A stretch of DNA of 64,000 nt from Bacteroidota bacterium. GTDB lineage: Bacteria > Bacteroidota > Bacteroidia > Chitinophagales > Saprospiraceae. The notes under the pieces are model-generated. The model did no database searches and was not told the DNA's origin. It was given only the letters and a program-made list of their open reading frames with translations. Of this stretch, positions 61,645-64,000 are shown in pieces. Location of the stretch: NCBI GenBank assembly GCA_029557915.1, contig JAKQHS010000015.1, positions 1-64,000 on the forward strand, written 5' to 3'. The stretch's first letter is position 1, and each line of letters starts with the position of its first letter. The position numbers and the translations under genes were made by a program.

Positions 61645-61652
61645 CAAAGGTA
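61645..61652 (-). promoter_or_regulatory. -7 element of proA promoter
   Basis: TACCTTTG on the minus strand, an exact consensus match, 20 bp before the proA ATG. Confidence 0.5.
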
Positions 61653-61727
61653 AGTGGAATGGTCCGGGCATTCAATCCGGTGACCGGCAAAGATTTAGGC
61701 CCATTTTGTCATGATCAAACCGGGAGC

Positions 61728-62684
61728 CTATTTACCGGCCAGGGCCAGGGCCGCTTTCCACAGCCTGTTCCGGTAGCGGGTAATTTGCAATACGGGGATA
61801 CGGAGGCTCCCAAAAGAACGGAATACGTGTTCAGGCCCTTCCAGCATGCTGCCTTCAAAATCAAAAATGCGGTACCGGCCGATATGATCCCGGATGGCTT
61901 TCCACAAGAGGCTGTGTATGCTTCCGCCGGGGTCAAGCAGGTGGTTGCGTCCCAACACCAGGTTGTAAACCGTATCCCGGTCATGCACGATGAATATCCC
62001 GGCCACCGGTTCCTGGCTCGGGGGGAGGACGGCCAGTAAGATTTTACCAGCTCCCTGATTTTGCACCGATTCGTAAAGCCGTTGAAACTGGTCCCGGGAA
62101 TAGGGCATTTTTTTTTGCTGGCGCCGGAAGGTCATGGTCACCAGCTTATGCATTAAGGCAGGGTCCGTGCTTTCCACGATTTCCACCTGGCCGGAGGTTT
62201 TTTTCAATTGGGTACGCACGGCCCCTTCCATCTGGTTCCAGATCGTTTTTTCCTCTTCCTGCAGTGAAAGATGGTAGGTATATCTCCAATCCAGCCGGAA
62301 TCCTTTCCAGAAAAAAGGAAGTCCATAGGTCAGGGAAGGATAAAACTTCTGTTGCAGGTAAGGAGTATCGGGCAATTGGTCGATCAAGCCATCGAGTACC
62401 TGTTTTTCGTAGTCATACCTTGAAGTCAGTTTTTGTCCCTCCGGGTAATCGATATGGATTCCCATGTAGGGGGTCAGAAAAGGGAGGGCGATGACGTGAA
62501 TTCCTCTTTTGTAAAATTGAAAAAAAGGCAGGGCAGCAATGGGTTCTCCGCCATGGTTTTTAACCAGTGCCACGTTCCACCGGCTGTCTCCGCACACGGC
62601 ATCCAGCCACCAGGGCCTGAGAAAAAGGGGCAATGCATTTCCTTTTAGTTCAGCCCAGGCCCGGTATTCGTCGACAGCGGTCAC
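61728..62684 (-). CDS. FemAB-like GNAT-fold protein
   Basis: 318 residues. Double-GNAT layout: LFLRPWWLDAVCGDSRWNVALVKNHGGEPIAALPFF, then a central MEGAVRTQLKKTSGQVEIVE segment (FemAB-type arginine/lysine helix) and second half FIVHDRDTVYNLVLGRNHLLDPGGSIHSLLWKAIRDH with FDFEGSMLEGPEHVFRSFG. Such proteins use aminoacyl-tRNA or acyl-CoA to modify peptidoglycan precursors or exopolysaccharide. Substrate not told. It starts 16 bp after the lgt stop codon. Confidence 0.82.
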   Translation of the reverse strand: MTAVDEYRAWAELKGNALPLFLRPWWLDAVCGDSRWNVALVKNHGGEPIAALPFFQFYKRGIHVIALPFLTPYMGIHIDYPEGQKLTSRYDYEKQVLDGLIDQLPDTPYLQQKFYPSLTYGLPFFWKGFRLDWRYTYHLSLQEEEKTIWNQMEGAVRTQLKKTSGQVEIVESTDPALMHKLVTMTFRRQQKKMPYSRDQFQRLYESVQNQGAGKILLAVLPPSQEPVAGIFIVHDRDTVYNLVLGRNHLLDPGGSIHSLLWKAIRDHIGRYRIFDFEGSMLEGPEHVFRSFGSLRIPVLQITRYRNRLWKAALALAGK

Positions 62685-62700
62685 TGCGAAGGGTGTGAGA

Positions 62701-63876
62701 TCAGGAGGCGACAGACGGTTTATGCCTTTTCCACAACAGGAAACTGCCTACAAGTCCGGTGATCATCAGCAGGATAGCGATGATTTCTGCCTGGGTCAGC
62801 GACAGGGAACCGATATGGATCTTTTCGTTGACCCTTATTTTTTCAATAAAGAACCGTTCAACTCCGTTCAGGAAGCAATAAATAAAAAACAGGATGCCGG
62901 CGATGCGGATCCGGGTACGCAAAAACCACAGGATCCCGAAAATGACAAAGGAAAAAAAGGTTTCCCAGAGCGGTGTAGGATATACGGGCTGCGCCAGTTG
63001 CATGCAATGACGGTAGCTGCAGTCCGCGATCGGCACCCCTTCATTGAGGATATTGTGCGGGTAGGTGTAGGCCCACCAACTGTCCGGAAAGATAAACCAG
63101 GAAGGTTTGGGATTGAGGTTTACGATCCCCCAGTCGCCGTCCCCTGAAAACTGGCAACCGAGCCGGCCCACCGCATATCCGATGATCAAAGCCGGCGCCA
63201 CGGCATCCATGACCTGAATGGGTTTGATCCCCTTTTTCTTTACATAATAGAAGACTGTGATAAAGGCCACGATCAAGCCTCCGTAAATAGCCAGGCCGCT
63301 GCCGGAAAGAAAAGCTTTGACCGGGTCCCGGACAAATGAACTCCAGGATTGTTCGCCTTCAAATAAGGCGAAAATCTTTGCTCCAAGGATACCGGACACG
63401 GCGGCCAGGATCGTGATATCGGGCACTTGTTGGTGCGGATACAGCAGGACTTCCATGGGTTTGGAATCCTGTTTTTTTACTTTGAGATAATCCCGGTATT
63501 TTAAGAGGCCAAACAGGAGCGCGCCGATCAGTCCCCCCGCCATATTTCCCTTGAGGGACAGCAGCAGGGCTACGGCATCAGTCTTCATTTCATCCATGTG
63601 ATGGTATGCGTAGAGGACCTTAAATCCGATAAAAAATCCAAACAGGGCATTGATAAGGATATCTGCAGGCCTTACCGCGTCGGCAGGATTGATCATGATG
63701 GGCCTGGGATGCAAGAGTCCTTGTTTTTCTTTCCTCACGAATTCGAGGTAAAGGATCCAGGCACTGGCCAGAAAAGCCAGGGTGAGGAATAAGCCAAACG
63801 TTTTGATGATGGACGCAGCTCCATCGGGGGGGGTACCAAAAAGATAATGAAATATATAAGAGAGGTCGGGAAACAT
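62701..63876 (-). CDS. lgt: Prolipoprotein diacylglyceryl transferase
   Basis: 391 residues, with about seven membrane segments. GYAVGRLGCQFSGDGDWG (the GRxGCxxxGDGDWG form of the Lgt signature), YPHNILNEGV, YPTPLWETFFSFVIFGILWFLRTR and GVERFFIEKIRVNE. It attaches diacylglycerol to lipoprotein Cys, which the many lipobox proteins in this window need. It is longer than E. coli Lgt, as is usual in Bacteroidota. TAAATTTA is a near-match -7 element about 15 bp upstream. Confidence 0.95.
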   Translation of the reverse strand: MFPDLSYIFHYLFGTPPDGAASIIKTFGLFLTLAFLASAWILYLEFVRKEKQGLLHPRPIMINPADAVRPADILINALFGFFIGFKVLYAYHHMDEMKTDAVALLLSLKGNMAGGLIGALLFGLLKYRDYLKVKKQDSKPMEVLLYPHQQVPDITILAAVSGILGAKIFALFEGEQSWSSFVRDPVKAFLSGSGLAIYGGLIVAFITVFYYVKKKGIKPIQVMDAVAPALIIGYAVGRLGCQFSGDGDWGIVNLNPKPSWFIFPDSWWAYTYPHNILNEGVPIADCSYRHCMQLAQPVYPTPLWETFFSFVIFGILWFLRTRIRIAGILFFIYCFLNGVERFFIEKIRVNEKIHIGSLSLTQAEIIAILLMITGLVGSFLLWKRHKPSVAS

Positions 63877-63960
63877 GCAATGAATTTAAGGGCTAAATTT
63901 AGGCAAATAATCAGTAAGGGTCTTTCCGGGATGACCCGGTCCTTCGAACCAGCTGCAGCC

Positions 63961-64000
63961 ATGATTTACATAAAAACTACCGCTTTCTTTTTAATGTGGA
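63961..64000 (+). CDS. Possible start of a further gene, cut by the window edge
   Basis: From ATG 63961, 13 codons (MIYIKTTAFFLMW) run to the edge and could be the start of a signal peptide. The 85 bp between lgt and here carry no clear feature. Too short to support a family. Confidence 0.2.
   Translation, partial: MIYIKTTAFFLMW

Noticed and set aside
63886-63990. Minus-strand open stretch before lgt ending CSWFEGPGHPGKTLTDYLPKF
   Set aside because: No start codon and too short; a decayed upstream gene is possible but not provable from this window.

Overview
The window looks like chromosomal DNA of a free-living member of the Bacteroidota, most likely from the Saprospiria/Chitinophagia side. 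The evidence is a 732-residue type III glutamine synthetase, type IX secretion (T9SS) C-terminal sorting domains on secreted enzymes, a hemD gene beside a DUF4271 membrane protein, DUF2911 and FlgD-like secreted proteins, weak or absent Shine-Dalgarno sequences, and twelve exact copies of the Bacteroidota -7 promoter element TAnnTTTG just upstream of start codons. I found no rRNA, tRNA, CRISPR array, insertion sequence or prophage. The genus cannot be fixed from sequence reading alone.

Layout. 1-8.1 kb: end of a VOC gene, a T9SS-exported zinc metalloprotease with duplicated FN3 domains, a small DUF6132-like protein, ssb, recA, a small membrane protein, a TPR protein and a CBS protein. 8.2-15.8 kb: a GNAT with no normal start codon, a CE7-type esterase, dnaB behind two perfect DnaA boxes, a TPR histidine kinase with its LuxR-type regulator, a HAD phosphatase and recX. 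15.9-24.2 kb: a PQQ sugar dehydrogenase broken by one in-frame TAG, a lactonase-fold propeller, a lipoprotein, a TIM-barrel hydrolase, an AAA-kinase/APH gene pair, an unrecognised triple-repeat protein and an HpcH/HpaI aldolase. 24.3-31.5 kb: a run of secreted or envelope genes (GH16, ElaA GNAT, EEP nuclease-fold protein, lamin-tail protein), then asd and a coiled-coil protein.

31.5-34.7 kb is the most unusual region. Three tightly spaced genes encode a SET-domain protein, an ATP-grasp ligase, and a second ATP-grasp fused in one chain to a second SET domain with its post-SET zinc site. The predicted chemistry pairs peptide-bond (amide) ligation with lysine methylation. The operon lies back-to-back with an ECF sigma/anti-sigma pair across a gene-poor gap of about 560 bp.

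35-46.5 kb: sigma/anti-sigma, DM13 lipoprotein, YkgJ-type cysteine cluster protein, GntP permease, small proteins, then a plus-strand set for periplasmic oxidation (DUF2911, a PVC-type propeller-HEAT-cytochrome c lipoprotein, an SDR, and a PQQ dehydrogenase with cytochrome c). 46.5-53.4 kb: a four-gene minus-strand operon (DJ-1/PfpI lipoprotein, DUF4271, hemD, VanY-like peptidase), then smpB with an unlisted 54-residue companion, cysS and an M28 peptidase. 53.6-64 kb: glnN, an unknown secreted protein, a radical SAM protein, rnhB, and lgt-FemAB-like-proA-proB.

Five short tandem arrays (6-7 bp units) sit within a dozen bases of, or across, gene stop codons. They resemble the STRR heptamer repeats known from cyanobacteria. 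Several operator-like inverted repeats are also listed. All functional statements rest on motif reading; no database search was run.
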